Positions 24,596 to 35,740 of a stretch of 64,000 nucleotides of DNA are shown here, one piece after another (the first letter of the stretch is position 1; each line of letters begins with the position of its first letter). This stretch comes from Halomonas caseinilytica (GTDB taxonomy: Bacteria; Pseudomonadota; Gammaproteobacteria; Pseudomonadales; Halomonadaceae): positions 1 to 64,000 of the forward strand of contig NZ_BDEP01000024.1 in the NCBI RefSeq assembly GCF_001662305.1, in the 5' to 3' direction. Both the position numbers and the translations under genes were made by a program. Under the pieces are notes generated by a model that saw nothing but the letters and a program-made list of their open reading frames with translations, did not search any database and had not been told where the DNA came from.

Positions 24596-25915
24596 TCAGC
24601 CGTGATGGCGAACCTTCTCCGGCAGCATGCCCTTGGGCGCGAAGCGCAGCACCAGGCTGATCAACAAGCCGATCACGAAGACCCTGGCCTGCAGGGCGCG
24701 ACTGTCGAGGTTGGTAGGCACGTCCCAGCCGAAGGTGTCGGCACCGAAATGGGCCGCCCACTCCAGCACGGAGAGGGCCAGTGGTCCCGACATGATCCAG
24801 ATGATGTAGACCGCCACGGCACCGAAGATGGTGCCCAGGTTGTTGCCCGGACCGCCGAGGATCACCATCACCAGCACCAGGAAGGTGTGGTTCAGGGGCA
24901 GATAGCCCTGGGGGTCGAAGATGCTGTTGAAGCTGGCCAGCACGGCCCCACCGATGCCCATCAGGATGCAGCCCAGCACGAAGATCTCCAGGCGGCGCTT
25001 GTTGATGTTCTTGCCCATGGCGGCAGCCGAGACTTCGTTGTCGCGAATGGCGCGTATCATGCGCCCCCAGGGGGCATTGTAGGCTCGGTGCAGCAGAAAG
25101 AAGATCACCGCGATGATCACGGCGGTGACCGAGAGGTACAACGCCCGGGCCAGGGTGAAGCCGACCTCGGAAGGGCCTGGAATCGGCCAGGGCAGCGGGG
25201 AGACGGTGGCGGTACCTCGGGTCAGCCAGTCCGCATTCTTGAGAAAGGCCTTGATGATCTCGGCGATGCCGATGGTGGCAATGGCCAGATAGTCGCTGCG
25301 CAACCCCAGGCAGACGTGGCCGATGAAATAGCCGATCCCGCCGGCCAGGGCGCCACCGACGATCCAGCCGAACCACACGGGAAGCGCCATGCCGCCGATG
25401 AAGCCGGCCTGTGATTCGATCTGGCCGGCGATCTCACGAAAGTTGCTGATCACCACCATGTAGAGCACCACGCCGAGGATCACGGCGATGGCGGTGCGCA
25501 GTGTCCTGGGCACGCCGATGCGGTTGAGTCGTGAGGCGGCGATGACCAGCGCGATGGCGCCGACCATGTACAGCAGGGCCATCCCCAGCTCGCCGGGCAG
25601 TTCGCTGTTCCAGAAGGCATCGTTGACGGGAATGCTGAAAAACATGGCGCAGAAGCCACCCAAGGCGACGAAGCCCATGACACCGGCGTTGAACTGCCCG
25701 GCGTAGCCCCATTGAATGGTCAGGCCCAGGGCCAGGATGGCGTAGCAGGCCGATTCCACCAGCATGCGGGTGCCGTAGGCGGGCCCCATGGCGGCGTAGA
25801 CGACCAGCACCACGGCCAGCAATCCCAGGAAGAGAAGCAGTTCGCGCAAGGGAAAGCGGCGTGGCGCCGCGACGGTATCGGCGCGTTGTTGGCTCGGAGG
25901 ATGTGACTGGGTCAT
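24596..25915 (-). CDS. livM: branched-chain amino acid ABC transporter permease
   Basis: This 439-residue inner-membrane permease of the LivM type has about ten helices. The start at 25915 (MTQSHPPSQQRAD) overlaps the livH stop as ATGA, which overrides the longer upstream frame inside livH. Family signature segments are ALGLTIQWGYAGQFNAGVMGFVALGG and the EAA-like loop DYLAIATIGIAEIIKAFLKN. It is longer than E. coli LivM mainly through an extra hydrophobic N-terminal region. It is the last gene of the livGFHM operon. Confidence 0.92.
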   Translation of the reverse strand: MTQSHPPSQQRADTVAAPRRFPLRELLLFLGLLAVVLVVYAAMGPAYGTRMLVESACYAILALGLTIQWGYAGQFNAGVMGFVALGGFCAMFFSIPVNDAFWNSELPGELGMALLYMVGAIALVIAASRLNRIGVPRTLRTAIAVILGVVLYMVVISNFREIAGQIESQAGFIGGMALPVWFGWIVGGALAGGIGYFIGHVCLGLRSDYLAIATIGIAEIIKAFLKNADWLTRGTATVSPLPWPIPGPSEVGFTLARALYLSVTAVIIAVIFFLLHRAYNAPWGRMIRAIRDNEVSAAAMGKNINKRRLEIFVLGCILMGIGGAVLASFNSIFDPQGYLPLNHTFLVLVMVILGGPGNNLGTIFGAVAVYIIWIMSGPLALSVLEWAAHFGADTFGWDVPTNLDSRALQARVFVIGLLISLVLRFAPKGMLPEKVRHHG

Positions 25916-26919
25916 GTGATCACCTTGCCCTTGAAGATGCCCGTGGGGCGCCACACCAGGATGGCGACGAGGATGAAGAAGGGCACCACGATCTTGTATT
26001 CGGTGCCGACGAAGGCCAGGTTGCTCGGCAGCGACAGCCACTCGGGTAGGCTGTCGCGGAAGGGGCGCAGCAGCAGGCTCCAGTTGAAGACTGCCAGGGC
26101 TTCGGCGAAGCCGACCATGAAGCCGCCGGCGATGGCGCCGAAGGGATGGCCTACGCCGCCGACGATGGCGGCGGCGAAGATCGGCAGTAGCAGGAAGAAG
26201 CTGAGATCAGGCTTGAAGGTCACGTCCATCGATAGCAGGGTGCCGGCGATGGCGGCCAGCCCACCGGCGAGCACCCAGGTCACCGCCACGATGGTATTGG
26301 TGTTGATGCCCGAGGCCTGAGCCAGGTCGGGATTGTCGGACATGGCGCGCATGGCCTTGCCCAGCCGCGAGCGACTGAGAAAGAGGTGCAGGGCCACCAC
26401 GCAGATGATCGTCAGCGCGAACAGGTAGAGCTGTGGCTCGGTGATCACCACCGGCACCCGCACGCCTTCGATGGGAAGGGGCAGGCGGAAGATCTCCTTG
26501 CGGTCGTCCACGTAGAGACTGGAGCCGCCGGTACCGGCGAACAACCGGATCAGCCCTTGCAGCATCAGGGTCACGCCCAGCGAGGCGATCACCATGACGA
26601 TGGGCTTGACGCCATGGGCGCGCAGCGGCTTGTAGAAGGTGCGGTCGATGCCCACGGCCAGGCACGCGGTCAGCGCCATGGCCGGGGGCATCATGAGGAT
26701 CGGTGTCGGCACGCCGATGGCACTTCCCGCGCTCGGGAAAAGCGTCGTGAGCAACAGCACCATGAAGGCGCCGAAGGTCATCATGTCGCCATGGGCGAAA
26801 TGGGCGAAGCGCATGATGCTGAAGATCAGCGTCACGCCCACGGCTCCCATGGCATAGATCGAGCCGGAGACCGCACCGGCGATCATCACGTTGTTGATGA
26901 AGAAGACGAGTTCGTTCAA
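25912..26919 (-). CDS. livH: branched-chain amino acid ABC transporter permease
   Basis: This 335-residue permease of the LivH type has about eight or nine helices. The initiation codon is taken as TTG at 26919 (product beginning LNELVFFINNVMIAGAVSG). CTGGAGG lies seven bases upstream and the homologous N-terminus starts here; the open frame further upstream overlaps livF and reads as noise. Key segments are SIYAMGAVGVTLIFSIMRFAHFAHGDMM and the cytoplasmic EAA-like loop (GKAMRAMSDNPDLAQASGIN). Confidence 0.9.
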   Translation of the reverse strand: MNELVFFINNVMIAGAVSGSIYAMGAVGVTLIFSIMRFAHFAHGDMMTFGAFMVLLLTTLFPSAGSAIGVPTPILMMPPAMALTACLAVGIDRTFYKPLRAHGVKPIVMVIASLGVTLMLQGLIRLFAGTGGSSLYVDDRKEIFRLPLPIEGVRVPVVITEPQLYLFALTIICVVALHLFLSRSRLGKAMRAMSDNPDLAQASGINTNTIVAVTWVLAGGLAAIAGTLLSMDVTFKPDLSFFLLLPIFAAAIVGGVGHPFGAIAGGFMVGFAEALAVFNWSLLLRPFRDSLPEWLSLPSNLAFVGTEYKIVVPFFILVAILVWRPTGIFKGKVIT

Positions 26920-26959
26920 GGCACAGCCTCCAGATGATTCCGTCGACGTTGAGCGAGGC

Positions 26960-27664
26960 TCAGCCGCCCAGAAAACTCTTGGCGACGTCCGGGTCGGCCA
27001 GCAGGGCCGCGCCGGTGTCGGTGAAACGGTTCTGGCCGGCGGCCAGCACGAAGCCCCGGTCGGCGATGCCAAGCGCCTGCCTGGCGTTCTGCTCGACCAT
27101 CAGGATGCCCACGCCGGTGGCGTTGATCTCCTTTACCCGGGCGAATATCTCGTTCATGTAGCGTGGCGAGAGCCCGGCGGTGGGCTCGTCGAGCAGCAGC
27201 AGATCGGGTTCGGGCATCAGGGCGCGGCCCATGGCGACCATCTGGCGCTGGCCGCCGGACAGCTCGCCGGCGGGCTGGTGGCGCTTGTCGTAGAGTGGCG
27301 GGAAGATGTCATAGATACGCGCGAGCATGCGCTTGACACTGTCGGGCTTGAGGTAGGCGCCCATCTGCAGGTTTTCCTTCACCGTCAGGCTCGGGAAGAC
27401 GTTGTGTTCCTGGGGCACGAAGCCCATGCCGCGTCGTACCAGCCTGTTGGGCGGCTGGTTCTGGATGGGGTCGCCATTCAGCAGGATCTCGCCCTGGTTG
27501 ACGTTGAGCAGGCCGAAGATCGCCTTGAGCATGGTCGACTTGCCGGCGCCGTTGGGGCCGACGATGACGCCGACCTCGTTGGCCTCGATGGTCATGTTCA
27601 CCCCGTTGAGGATGTTCATGCCGCCATAGCCGCTGTGCACATCGCGTGCGTCGAGTAGAGGCAT
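26960..27664 (-). CDS. livF: branched-chain amino acid ABC transporter ATP-binding protein
   Basis: This 234-residue ATPase has Walker A G36-PNGAGKST, Q-loop GFVPQEHNVFPSLTV, signature LSGGQRQM, Walker B LLLLDEPTAGLSP and a LivF-type switch MVEQNARQAL. The LSP after Walker B and the VEQN switch distinguish LivF from LivG. It lies between livG and livH in the same operon. Confidence 0.94.
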   Translation of the reverse strand: MPLLDARDVHSGYGGMNILNGVNMTIEANEVGVIVGPNGAGKSTMLKAIFGLLNVNQGEILLNGDPIQNQPPNRLVRRGMGFVPQEHNVFPSLTVKENLQMGAYLKPDSVKRMLARIYDIFPPLYDKRHQPAGELSGGQRQMVAMGRALMPEPDLLLLDEPTAGLSPRYMNEIFARVKEINATGVGILMVEQNARQALGIADRGFVLAAGQNRFTDTGAALLADPDVAKSFLGG

Positions 27665-27752
27665 AGGAAAGGAGTCTCTGCGTTAGCGGCGCCATCCCGG
27701 TGGTGGCCGCTTTGTTGTTATTCAGGCGTCGTCCGAAATGGGCGCGCTGCCC

Positions 27753-28523
27753 TCAGGCAACGTCGGCACCGAAGTAGGCCTCGATCACCCGCTTGTCGTT
27801 GCGTATTTCCTCGATGCTGCCTTCCACCATCACGCTGCCTTGGGCCAGAACGATCACCGGATCGCAGAGACGAGCGATCATGTCCATGTCGTGCTCGATG
27901 ACCAGGAAGGTGTAACCCATTTCCCGGTTGAGGCGCTCGATGTTGCCCATCAAGTCACCGAGCAGGGTGCGGTTGACGCCGGCGGCGATTTCATCGAGCA
28001 GCACGACCCGCGCGTCGGTCATCATGGTGCGGCCGAGCTCGAGGAGCTTCTTCTGGCCGCCGGAGAGGTTGCCGGCCAGCTCGTTGCGGACATGGTGCAA
28101 ACCGATGAAGTCGATGACCTCCAGGGCGCGTCGGCGAACTTCGGCCTCCTCGCGTCCCACGCGGCCGGGTTTTAGCCAGGTGCTGAACAGGTGTTCACCG
28201 GCCTGGCGGGGCGGCACCATCATTAGGTTTTCCAGTGCCGTCAGGTTGGTGAACTCATGGGCGATCTGAAAGGTGCGCAGCAGGCCCTTGTGGAAAAGCT
28301 CGTTGGATGGGCAGTTGGTGATGTCCTCGCCGTCGAGCCAGACGCGACCGCTGTCCAGCGGCAGGGCGCCGGCGATGATGTTGAACAGGGTTGACTTGCC
28401 CGCGCCATTGGGGCCGATCAGGCCGGTCACCGAACCCTGCTTGACCTGAATCGAGCAGTCGTCGATCACCTTCAGGCCGCCGAAGGCCTTGTTGACGTTT
28501 TTTACATCGATGATGGCAGACAT
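27753..28523 (-). CDS. livG: branched-chain amino acid ABC transporter ATP-binding protein
   Basis: This 256-residue ATPase has Walker A GPNGAGKST, signature LSGGQKKLLE, Walker B VVLLDEIAAGVN and H-loop LVIEHDMDMI, all in LivG form. A Glu-Ile-Ala follows the Walker B Asp where LivG proteins more often have Glu-Pro-Ala. It is the first gene of livGFHM. The 82-base gap to the NSS gene upstream has no terminator, so read-through is possible. Confidence 0.93.
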   Translation of the reverse strand: MSAIIDVKNVNKAFGGLKVIDDCSIQVKQGSVTGLIGPNGAGKSTLFNIIAGALPLDSGRVWLDGEDITNCPSNELFHKGLLRTFQIAHEFTNLTALENLMMVPPRQAGEHLFSTWLKPGRVGREEAEVRRRALEVIDFIGLHHVRNELAGNLSGGQKKLLELGRTMMTDARVVLLDEIAAGVNRTLLGDLMGNIERLNREMGYTFLVIEHDMDMIARLCDPVIVLAQGSVMVEGSIEEIRNDKRVIEAYFGADVA

Positions 28524-28605
28524 GATGGTGGTTCCGTCGGTGTTGTTCGTTGTTATGTCCCGAGGGCCGAGCCTGCTGGCCCGGCGCGTTGCGTCGGTCG
28601 TCTCC

Positions 28606-30051
28606 TCAGGGGCCTTGATGCTTCTCCGTCAGGAAGGTGCGGCTGGCGGCGAAGGCGCCCACGATCACCACGGCGCCGATCAGGGGCAACAGATAGCCCT
28701 CTACCTGCGGGATGGCCCGCAGGAACACGAAGGCCACCGCCGCCGGGGAAACGAAGCGCACCAAGAAGCGCCAGGTATGCAGCCAACCCTCGCTGGTGCG
28801 CAGTTCTTTCATGACTTCGCCATGGGTCAGGGCCCAGCCGGCGAACAGGGCGATCAGCAGGCCGCCGAGGGGCATGAGGACATGGGTCAACAGCTCCAGC
28901 AGCCGGAAGGCGCTGAGCCCGAGGAGTTCGTGGAAGGGGCTGTCGTCGGCCCAGACATTGAAGCTGAAGACGGTGAGCAGGCCCAGTGCCCAGCTGGCGA
29001 TGGCCATCATGGCCACTGCCTGGGCACGATTGAGGTCGAAGCGCTCCACCAGGAAAGCGGCGACCGGCTCGATCATGGAGATTGCCGAGCTGATGGACGC
29101 ACCGAGCACCAGGATGAAGAAGACGGCGCCTACCAGCGGGCCGCCGGGCATCTCGGCGAAGGCCAACGGCAGCGTGACGAACATCAGCCCTGGCCCCTCG
29201 GCGGGGTTGAGGCCGGCACCGAAGACCAGCGCGAAGATCGCCAACCCCGCAATCAGTGCCACGGCGGTGTCGATCACGACAATGGCCAGGGCTGTGCGGC
29301 TCAGTGAGGCCTCACCGGGCATGTAGGCGCCGTAGGCCATGATCGCCCCCATACCGAGGCTCAAGGTGAAGAAGGACTGTCCCATGGCGGCCAGCCAGCC
29401 TTCGAGGCTGAGGTCGCCGAGCTGCAGGGTGAACAGGAAGTGCGTCGCGGCTCGCATGTCGCCGTTCATGGCGCTGTACGCCAGGATGACCAGCAGGAGC
29501 GCGAGCAGGGCCGGCATCAGCACGCGCAGGCCGTTCTCGATGCCACGGTGGATGCCGAGTCCGACGATCAGGCCTGAGGCCGCGATGAAGAGCGTGTGGT
29601 AGAGCGTCAGCAGGGCCGGTGATGCCAGCAGGGTATCGAAGCCGCTGGCGATGGTCGCGGCATCGGCTCCGGCCAGTGAGCCGGTGATCATGCGCCAGGT
29701 GTAATGCAAGGCCCAGCCGGCGATCACTGAATAGAAGCTGAGAATGATGAATGCCGAGGCGGCGCCCAGCCAGCCGATCGACTCCCAGGCGCGCGAGGTG
29801 TCGTGGGTGCGGCTCAGAAAGCGCATGCCCATGATCGGACTGCGGCGGCTGCTGCGTCCGAGCAGGATCTCGGCAATCAGGATGGGGACGCCGACGGCGA
29901 AGAGCGTCACGGCATAGATCAGCAGGAAGGCACCACCGCCATTCTCGCCGGCCAGGTAGGGAAAGCGCCAGAGGTTGCCGAGCCCTACCGCAGAGCCGAC
30001 GGCAGCCAACAGGAAGGTTCCCTTGTGCGTCCAGATGTTGTGCGTACTCAT
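28606..30051 (-). CDS. sodium-dependent transporter, NSS family
   Basis: This 481-residue neurotransmitter:sodium symporter homologue has about 11-12 helices. Helix 1 carries the sodium and substrate site (AAVGSAVGLGNLWRFPYLAGENGGGAF, the family hallmark). Further landmarks are ILGRSSRRSP-like loop 2 and FFILVLGASISSAISMIEP in helix 8. Bacterial members import amino acids or related amines. It lies upstream of livG in the same direction, which hints at an amino-acid-uptake block. The substrate is unknown. Confidence 0.9.
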   Translation of the reverse strand: MSTHNIWTHKGTFLLAAVGSAVGLGNLWRFPYLAGENGGGAFLLIYAVTLFAVGVPILIAEILLGRSSRRSPIMGMRFLSRTHDTSRAWESIGWLGAASAFIILSFYSVIAGWALHYTWRMITGSLAGADAATIASGFDTLLASPALLTLYHTLFIAASGLIVGLGIHRGIENGLRVLMPALLALLLVILAYSAMNGDMRAATHFLFTLQLGDLSLEGWLAAMGQSFFTLSLGMGAIMAYGAYMPGEASLSRTALAIVVIDTAVALIAGLAIFALVFGAGLNPAEGPGLMFVTLPLAFAEMPGGPLVGAVFFILVLGASISSAISMIEPVAAFLVERFDLNRAQAVAMMAIASWALGLLTVFSFNVWADDSPFHELLGLSAFRLLELLTHVLMPLGGLLIALFAGWALTHGEVMKELRTSEGWLHTWRFLVRFVSPAAVAFVFLRAIPQVEGYLLPLIGAVVIVGAFAASRTFLTEKHQGP

Positions 30052-30202
30052 CGAGGTCCTGCGATTGCCCAGGGCTGGAAGAATCCCGCGCAGGGGGGCG
30101 TCTGCCGAATCGCCGTCAACTTTGCGTCACCGGGGTGGTCCTTGGCTAGAGGGCGAGCGTTTAGGCGTCGTTGGCGGCGGTGGATGGTAACCGCGCTCGG
30201 AA

Positions 30203-30526
30203 TCAGTCCTGTTCCTCTGCATCGTCCTCGTGGGGATGGTTCGGCTCCATGGCACGGTCGCTATCGGCGAGGCGTACAGTATCGCCCAGCTCGAGCTTGC
30301 CGGCGCTCTGCAGGCGGCGGCCGTTGTCCGGCGCGATCAGCGCCACGACCTCGCCAATGCTGGTGCCGTCCACGTAGGCTTCTACCTTGATCCGGACGAT
30401 CGTGCCCTGGTGGCGTGCCGAAAGGATATCGCCAGGACCGGGGTCGGTGTGATGGCTGGGGTTCTTGGCGAAGTATTGCATCACGCTGTCGTCACCGGGG
30501 GCATCCCAGTCGATGTGCTTGTGCAT
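30203..30526 (-). CDS. hypothetical soluble protein
   Basis: The product is 107 residues, MHKHIDWDAPGDDSVMQYFAKNPSHH and onward, with a beta-rich centre (GTIVRIKVEAYVDGTSIGEVVALIAPDNG) that reads like a small barrel or KOW-type fold. It has a strongly acidic tail (PHEDDAEEQD). GAGG precedes the ATG. No family is recognised; the acidic composition fits a halophile's cytoplasm. Confidence 0.6.
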   Translation of the reverse strand: MHKHIDWDAPGDDSVMQYFAKNPSHHTDPGPGDILSARHQGTIVRIKVEAYVDGTSIGEVVALIAPDNGRRLQSAGKLELGDTVRLADSDRAMEPNHPHEDDAEEQD

Positions 30527-30686
30527 GGCGTTGCCTCAGGCTGCAGGAATGTTCTCTTAGATTAGTCGTTGTCGGGCGGGGGACAAAAGGGCGTCGCTCC
30601 GGCCATGAGGAGGAATCCTTGATGGACGTGCCGACGCGGCGGCCATACGCTGGGTGGAACGTCGGCCGTCATGGAAAGGAGTTAGC

Positions 30687-31013
30687 ATGCTGCATCGAAC
30701 CATCATCGCCACGACCGTGGCGCTCATGCTCACGGGATGCGCAGGATCGGCATCGACCGCCCCGCCTCGGACCGAGGCGCCCAAGCCGCCGACCATGAGC
30801 CAGGCAGAGGATGCCTGCGGGGCCCGACAGGTACAGGATCATGTGGGCGAAGCCTATACGGAGGCCCTGGGGGAACGCCTGGAACAGGAAAGCGGAGCGG
30901 GTGATGTGAGAGCGAAGCGACCGGGCCAGGCCTATACGATGGAATTTCGCGCGGATCGCCTCGATGTGAATCTGGACGATGCCGGCGTGATTCGCGCCAT
31001 CCGCTGCGGATAG
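30687..31013 (+). CDS. I78-family protease inhibitor lipoprotein
   Basis: The product is 108 residues from the ATG at 30687 (AAGGAG upstream). The signal peptide ends in LTGC, so it is a lipoprotein. The mature part matches the peptidase inhibitor I78 pattern (elastase inhibitor AFLEI type): a Cys in DACGARQVQDHVGEAY, then RPGQAYTMEFRADRLDVNLDDAGVIRAIRCG with the terminal Cys. The family blocks serine peptidases such as elastase and subtilisin. Membrane anchoring suggests protection of the periplasm or outer membrane. Confidence 0.8.
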   Translation: MLHRTIIATTVALMLTGCAGSASTAPPRTEAPKPPTMSQAEDACGARQVQDHVGEAYTEALGERLEQESGAGDVRAKRPGQAYTMEFRADRLDVNLDDAGVIRAIRCG

Positions 31014-31084
31014 GGGCCGTCCTTGCCGGGGAAGGGAGGCGTGATACGCCCTCGACGCCGTAGTTGACGGCTTCTGTTGCCGTA

Positions 31085-31163
31085 CCGGCTCGGTGGTCGA
31101 GCCGGCCCGCTACAATAACGTGGAAACGCAGACGAGCCGGAGGGGCATCCCCTCCGGCTCGTC
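31085..31163 (-). terminator. two related hairpins downstream of typA
   Basis: The first hairpin read by typA transcription is a 15-bp perfect stem (31131-31145 with 31149-31163, loop CAT). It is followed on the minus strand by TGCGTTTCC. The second is an 8-bp perfect stem (31085-31092 with 31098-31105). Both stems contain GAGCCGG/CCGGCTC, so their arms could also pair with each other. Termination of typA by the first hairpin is likely. Confidence 0.65.
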
Positions 31164-31187
31164 CAGTTGGCGCCAGGCGTTGCGCCG

Positions 31188-33014
<1,827 letters not shown>

Positions 33015-33140
33015 GACGGGATCCTGCTGGGAAAAGTGGGGCCGCATTATAGGGTCAGGGCCGTGACGCTACCAGCCTTGTGGTGGGAAATCCGTTTCCG
33101 AACGATGTTGAAGCCGCTGCGACAGGGATTCCAGCATGCG

Positions 33141-33157
33141 TGCACTGATTTGGTGCT
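33141..33157 (+). promoter_or_regulatory. NtrC binding site upstream of glnA
   Basis: TGCACTGATTTGGTGCT matches the NtrC consensus TGCACY-N4/5-GGTGCA at all key positions. It lies about 175 bases upstream of the sigma-54 promoter, an enhancer-like distance. Confidence 0.85.
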
Positions 33158-33317
33158 TTGCTCGTTATTACGCTTCATTTTGGTTCATTGCGAGGCATTC
33201 GTGCCGCCTCAATATCGGGCGTCCGACGGACGAATCAGGCCGGGGAGAAACGCGAGAGACAATTTTCCTCTGCGAGATCAGCATGCTATGAAGGGCGAAA
33301 AAATGGATGCGCCATCT

Positions 33318-33333
33318 TGGCACACTTCCTGCT
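33318..33333 (+). promoter_or_regulatory. sigma-54 promoter of glnA
   Basis: TGGCACACTTCCTGCT carries the -24 GG and -12 GC dinucleotides at the exact 10-base spacing of TGGCACG-N4-TTGCA. The predicted transcript starts near 33345, leaving a leader of about 135 bases. With the NtrC box upstream, this gives nitrogen-limitation control of glnA. Confidence 0.8.
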
Positions 33334-33479
33334 TCATCGTAGCAAACGCCATGGTCGCCTCGGGCGTCGTGGGCAGCTGGCTTACGGCATGCTACAACGT
33401 TCGCAGCACCCGACCAGCGATCAACGATGCTTTGAATACGTTTCCAAGTTAACGAGCCAAGCTCACTGTGGAGGACCTC

Positions 33480-34886
33480 ATGTCTGACAAGACGCTCGCC
33501 CTGATCGAAGAACATGATGTGAAGTGGGTCGACCTGCGCTTCACCGACACCAAAGGCAAGGAACAGCACGTCACCATTCCGGCTCGCGATGTGGACGAGG
33601 AGTTCTTCGAGAACGGCCAGATGTTCGACGGCTCCTCCATCAATGGCTGGAAGGGGATCAACGAGTCGGACATGATCCTGCGTCCGGAGGACGGCACCGG
33701 CTTCCTCGACCCCTTCACCGAAGACGCCACCCTGGTGTTGCGCTGCGACATCATCGAGCCGGCCACCATGCAGGGCTATGAGCGCGACCCGCGTTCCATC
33801 GCCAAGCGCGCCGAGGCGTACCTGCAGTCCTCCGGCCTGGGCGATACCGCCTTCTTCGGTCCGGAGCCCGAGTTCTTCGTCTTCGACGAAGTGCACTGGA
33901 AGGCCGACGCCGAAGGCGCCATGTACAAGATCACCTCCGAAGAGGGGGCCTGGGCCACCGACCGCCACGTCGAAGGTGGCAACCTGGGTCACCGTCCGCG
34001 GGTCAAGGGCGGTTACTTCCCGGTGCCGCCGGTGGACAGCTTCCACGATATCCGTGGCGCGATGTGCAACACCCTGGAAGCCATCGGCCAGACCGTCGAG
34101 GTGCATCACCACGAGGTGTCCAACGCCGGCCAGAACGAGATCGGCGTCAAGTTCAACACCCTGGTGAAGAAGGCCGACGAGCTGCAGGAAATGAAGTACG
34201 TGGTGCACAACGTGGCGCATGCCTACGGCAAGACCGCAACCTTCATGCCCAAGCCGATAGTCGGTGATAACGGTTCCGGCATGCACGTCCACCAGTCCTT
34301 CTGGAAGGACGGCCAGAACCAGTTCGCCGGTGACGAGTACGCCGGTCTCTCCGAGATGGCGCTGTACTACATCGGCGGCATCATCAAGCATGCCCGTGCC
34401 CTGAACGCCTTCACCAACGCGTCGACCAACTCCTACAAGCGCCTGGTGCCGGGTTTCGAGGCGCCGGTGATGCTGGCCTACAGCGCGCGTAACCGTTCTG
34501 CGTCCATCCGCATCCCCTACACCGCGAGCCCGAAGGGCAAGCGCATCGAGGCCCGCTTCCCGGACCCGACCGCCAACCCCTACCTGTGCTTTGCGGCGAT
34601 GCTGATGGCCGGCATCGACGGCATCAAGAACAAGATCCATCCCGGCGATGCCATGGACAAGAACCTCTATGACCTGCCGCCGGAAGAAGGCAAGGCCATC
34701 CCGACCGTGGCCGAGAGCCTCGATCAGGCGCTGGAAGCCCTGGATGCCGATCGCAGCTTCCTCACCGAGGGCGGCGTCTTCACCGACGAGATGATCGATG
34801 CCTACATCGAGCTCAAGTCCGAGGACATCGAGCGTCTGCGCATGACGACGCACCCGGTCGAGTTCGATATGTACTACAGCTGCTGA
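33480..34886 (+). CDS. glnA: glutamine synthetase, type I-beta
   Basis: GlnA makes glutamine from glutamate, ammonia and ATP as a dodecamer. The 468-residue product starts at 33480 with GGAGG ten bases upstream. The beta-Grasp segment [13 protein letters not shown], catalytic [10 protein letters not shown] and [16 protein letters not shown] are present. The adenylylation tyrosine is Y397 in NLYDLPPEE, so activity should be controlled by GlnE. A sigma-54 promoter and NtrC box lie upstream, and ntrBC lies 1 kb downstream. Confidence 0.97.
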   Translation: MSDKTLALIEEHDVKWVDLRFTDTKGKEQHVTIPARDVDEEFFENGQMFDGSSINGWKGINESDMILRPEDGTGFLDPFTEDATLVLRCDIIEPATMQGYERDPRSIAKRAEAYLQSSGLGDTAFFGPEPEFFVFDEVHWKADAEGAMYKITSEEGAWATDRHVEGGNLGHRPRVKGGYFPVPPVDSFHDIRGAMCNTLEAIGQTVEVHHHEVSNAGQNEIGVKFNTLVKKADELQEMKYVVHNVAHAYGKTATFMPKPIVGDNGSGMHVHQSFWKDGQNQFAGDEYAGLSEMALYYIGGIIKHARALNAFTNASTNSYKRLVPGFEAPVMLAYSARNRSASIRIPYTASPKGKRIEARFPDPTANPYLCFAAMLMAGIDGIKNKIHPGDAMDKNLYDLPPEEGKAIPTVAESLDQALEALDADRSFLTEGGVFTDEMIDAYIELKSEDIERLRMTTHPVEFDMYYSC

Positions 34887-34920
34887 TCGCCGGCGCGACG
34901 CCGCCACGCGACATCGAGAT

Positions 34921-34952
34921 AGAGGCACGCCTAGGGGCGTGCCTCTTTTTTT
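34921..34952 (+). terminator. rho-independent terminator after glnA
   Basis: AGAGGCACGCC (34921-34931) and GGCGTGCCTCT (34936-34946) form an 11-bp stem with a TAGG loop, followed by a run of seven T (34946-34952). glnA is therefore probably monocistronic. Confidence 0.9.
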
Positions 34953-35129
34953 GTGCCAGCCGCATACTTGTGCCAGCCGAATTCTTTTGCTGGCCGATTT
35001 GCAGCAACCGATTCATGCGACATATCTGTGGAGTATCGCCGGGCATATCGGGGCTCGCGACCCGATCGGGCAGCGCCTAGTCTTCAACTCGAGGGCAGGA
35101 TGCCCGATACCCGATACTTGGGAGGGTCC

Positions 35130-35711
35130 ATGGACAGGCCGATGATCGTGTTGCTGCTGTATCTCTTGATGATGACCCAGGCTGCGGGGGACCAGACGCT
35201 CTATCGCACCACCGATGCGCGAGGGCATGTGTCCTTCAGTGATGACCCCTCGAGAGGTGGCGAGCCGGTCGAGCTTGCGCCGATCAGCGTGGTGCCGTCG
35301 CTGCCACCGCCACCGGCATCGACGAGCACCGCTTCGGGCCGCGACGGCATGGATACACCTTCCCGGATATACGATGCCTTCGCGATTGCGGCGCCTGCCG
35401 ATGGGGCCACCTTGCCGACCGGGGCCGCGGGCGATGTGCGGGTGCGGCTCGAACTGCGGCCGGCGCTGCGTGAGGGTCACCTGCTGCGACTGCGGCTCGA
35501 TGGAAACATCGTGCGGCCCGCAGCGCGCCAGCCTGTCATCGAGCTCACCAATCTGTCGCGTGGCGAGCATCATTTGCGGGCGGAACTGCTCGATGCTCGA
35601 GGGCAGGTGTTGCAGCGTACGTCGGCGGTGACGCTCTATGTGCAGCGGGCCAGCGTCAACATGCTGCGGAATCCCCATCATGTCCACTCCCGCCCTCAGG
35701 CCGTCCGCTGA
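35130..35711 (+). CDS. DUF4124-domain exported protein
   Basis: The product is 193 residues with an N-terminal signal sequence (MDRPMIVLLLYLLMMTQAAG) and a DUF4124 domain at about residues 22-60 (LYRTTDARGHVSFSDDPSRGGEPVEL). A Pro/Ser-rich linker follows, then an Ig-like or carbohydrate-binding-like domain (residues about 85-180). GGAGGG lies directly before the ATG. A DUF4124 gene between glnA and ntrB is also found in pseudomonads, so the position is conserved, but its role is unknown. Confidence 0.78.
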   Translation: MDRPMIVLLLYLLMMTQAAGDQTLYRTTDARGHVSFSDDPSRGGEPVELAPISVVPSLPPPPASTSTASGRDGMDTPSRIYDAFAIAAPADGATLPTGAAGDVRVRLELRPALREGHLLRLRLDGNIVRPAARQPVIELTNLSRGEHHLRAELLDARGQVLQRTSAVTLYVQRASVNMLRNPHHVHSRPQAVR

Positions 35712-35740
35712 GGGTGCACGGGATGGCCCAGGATCGTGCA

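Larger units (their letters stand above)
33015..33479. other. 465-base regulatory region between typA and glnA
   Basis: No credible gene is seen; the small frames here lack ribosome sites and family resemblance. The region is AT-richer than its neighbours. It holds the divergent typA promoter near its left end and the nitrogen-control signals of glnA (an NtrC box and a sigma-54 promoter, listed separately). Confidence 0.7.

Noticed and set aside
33306..33324. Second NtrC box overlapping the glnA sigma-54 promoter (TGCGCCATCTTGGCACA)
   Set aside because: Only partly palindromic and its right half is the -24 element itself; the resemblance is likely incidental.
33158..33487. 109-codon frame in the glnA upstream region
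   Set aside because: It overlaps the sigma-54 promoter and glnA start, has no ribosome site and no resemblance to known proteins.
33168..34928. 586-codon minus-strand open frame over glnA
   Set aside because: Antisense shadow of glnA, Val/Gly/Leu/His-rich reading without domains; glnA is unambiguous.
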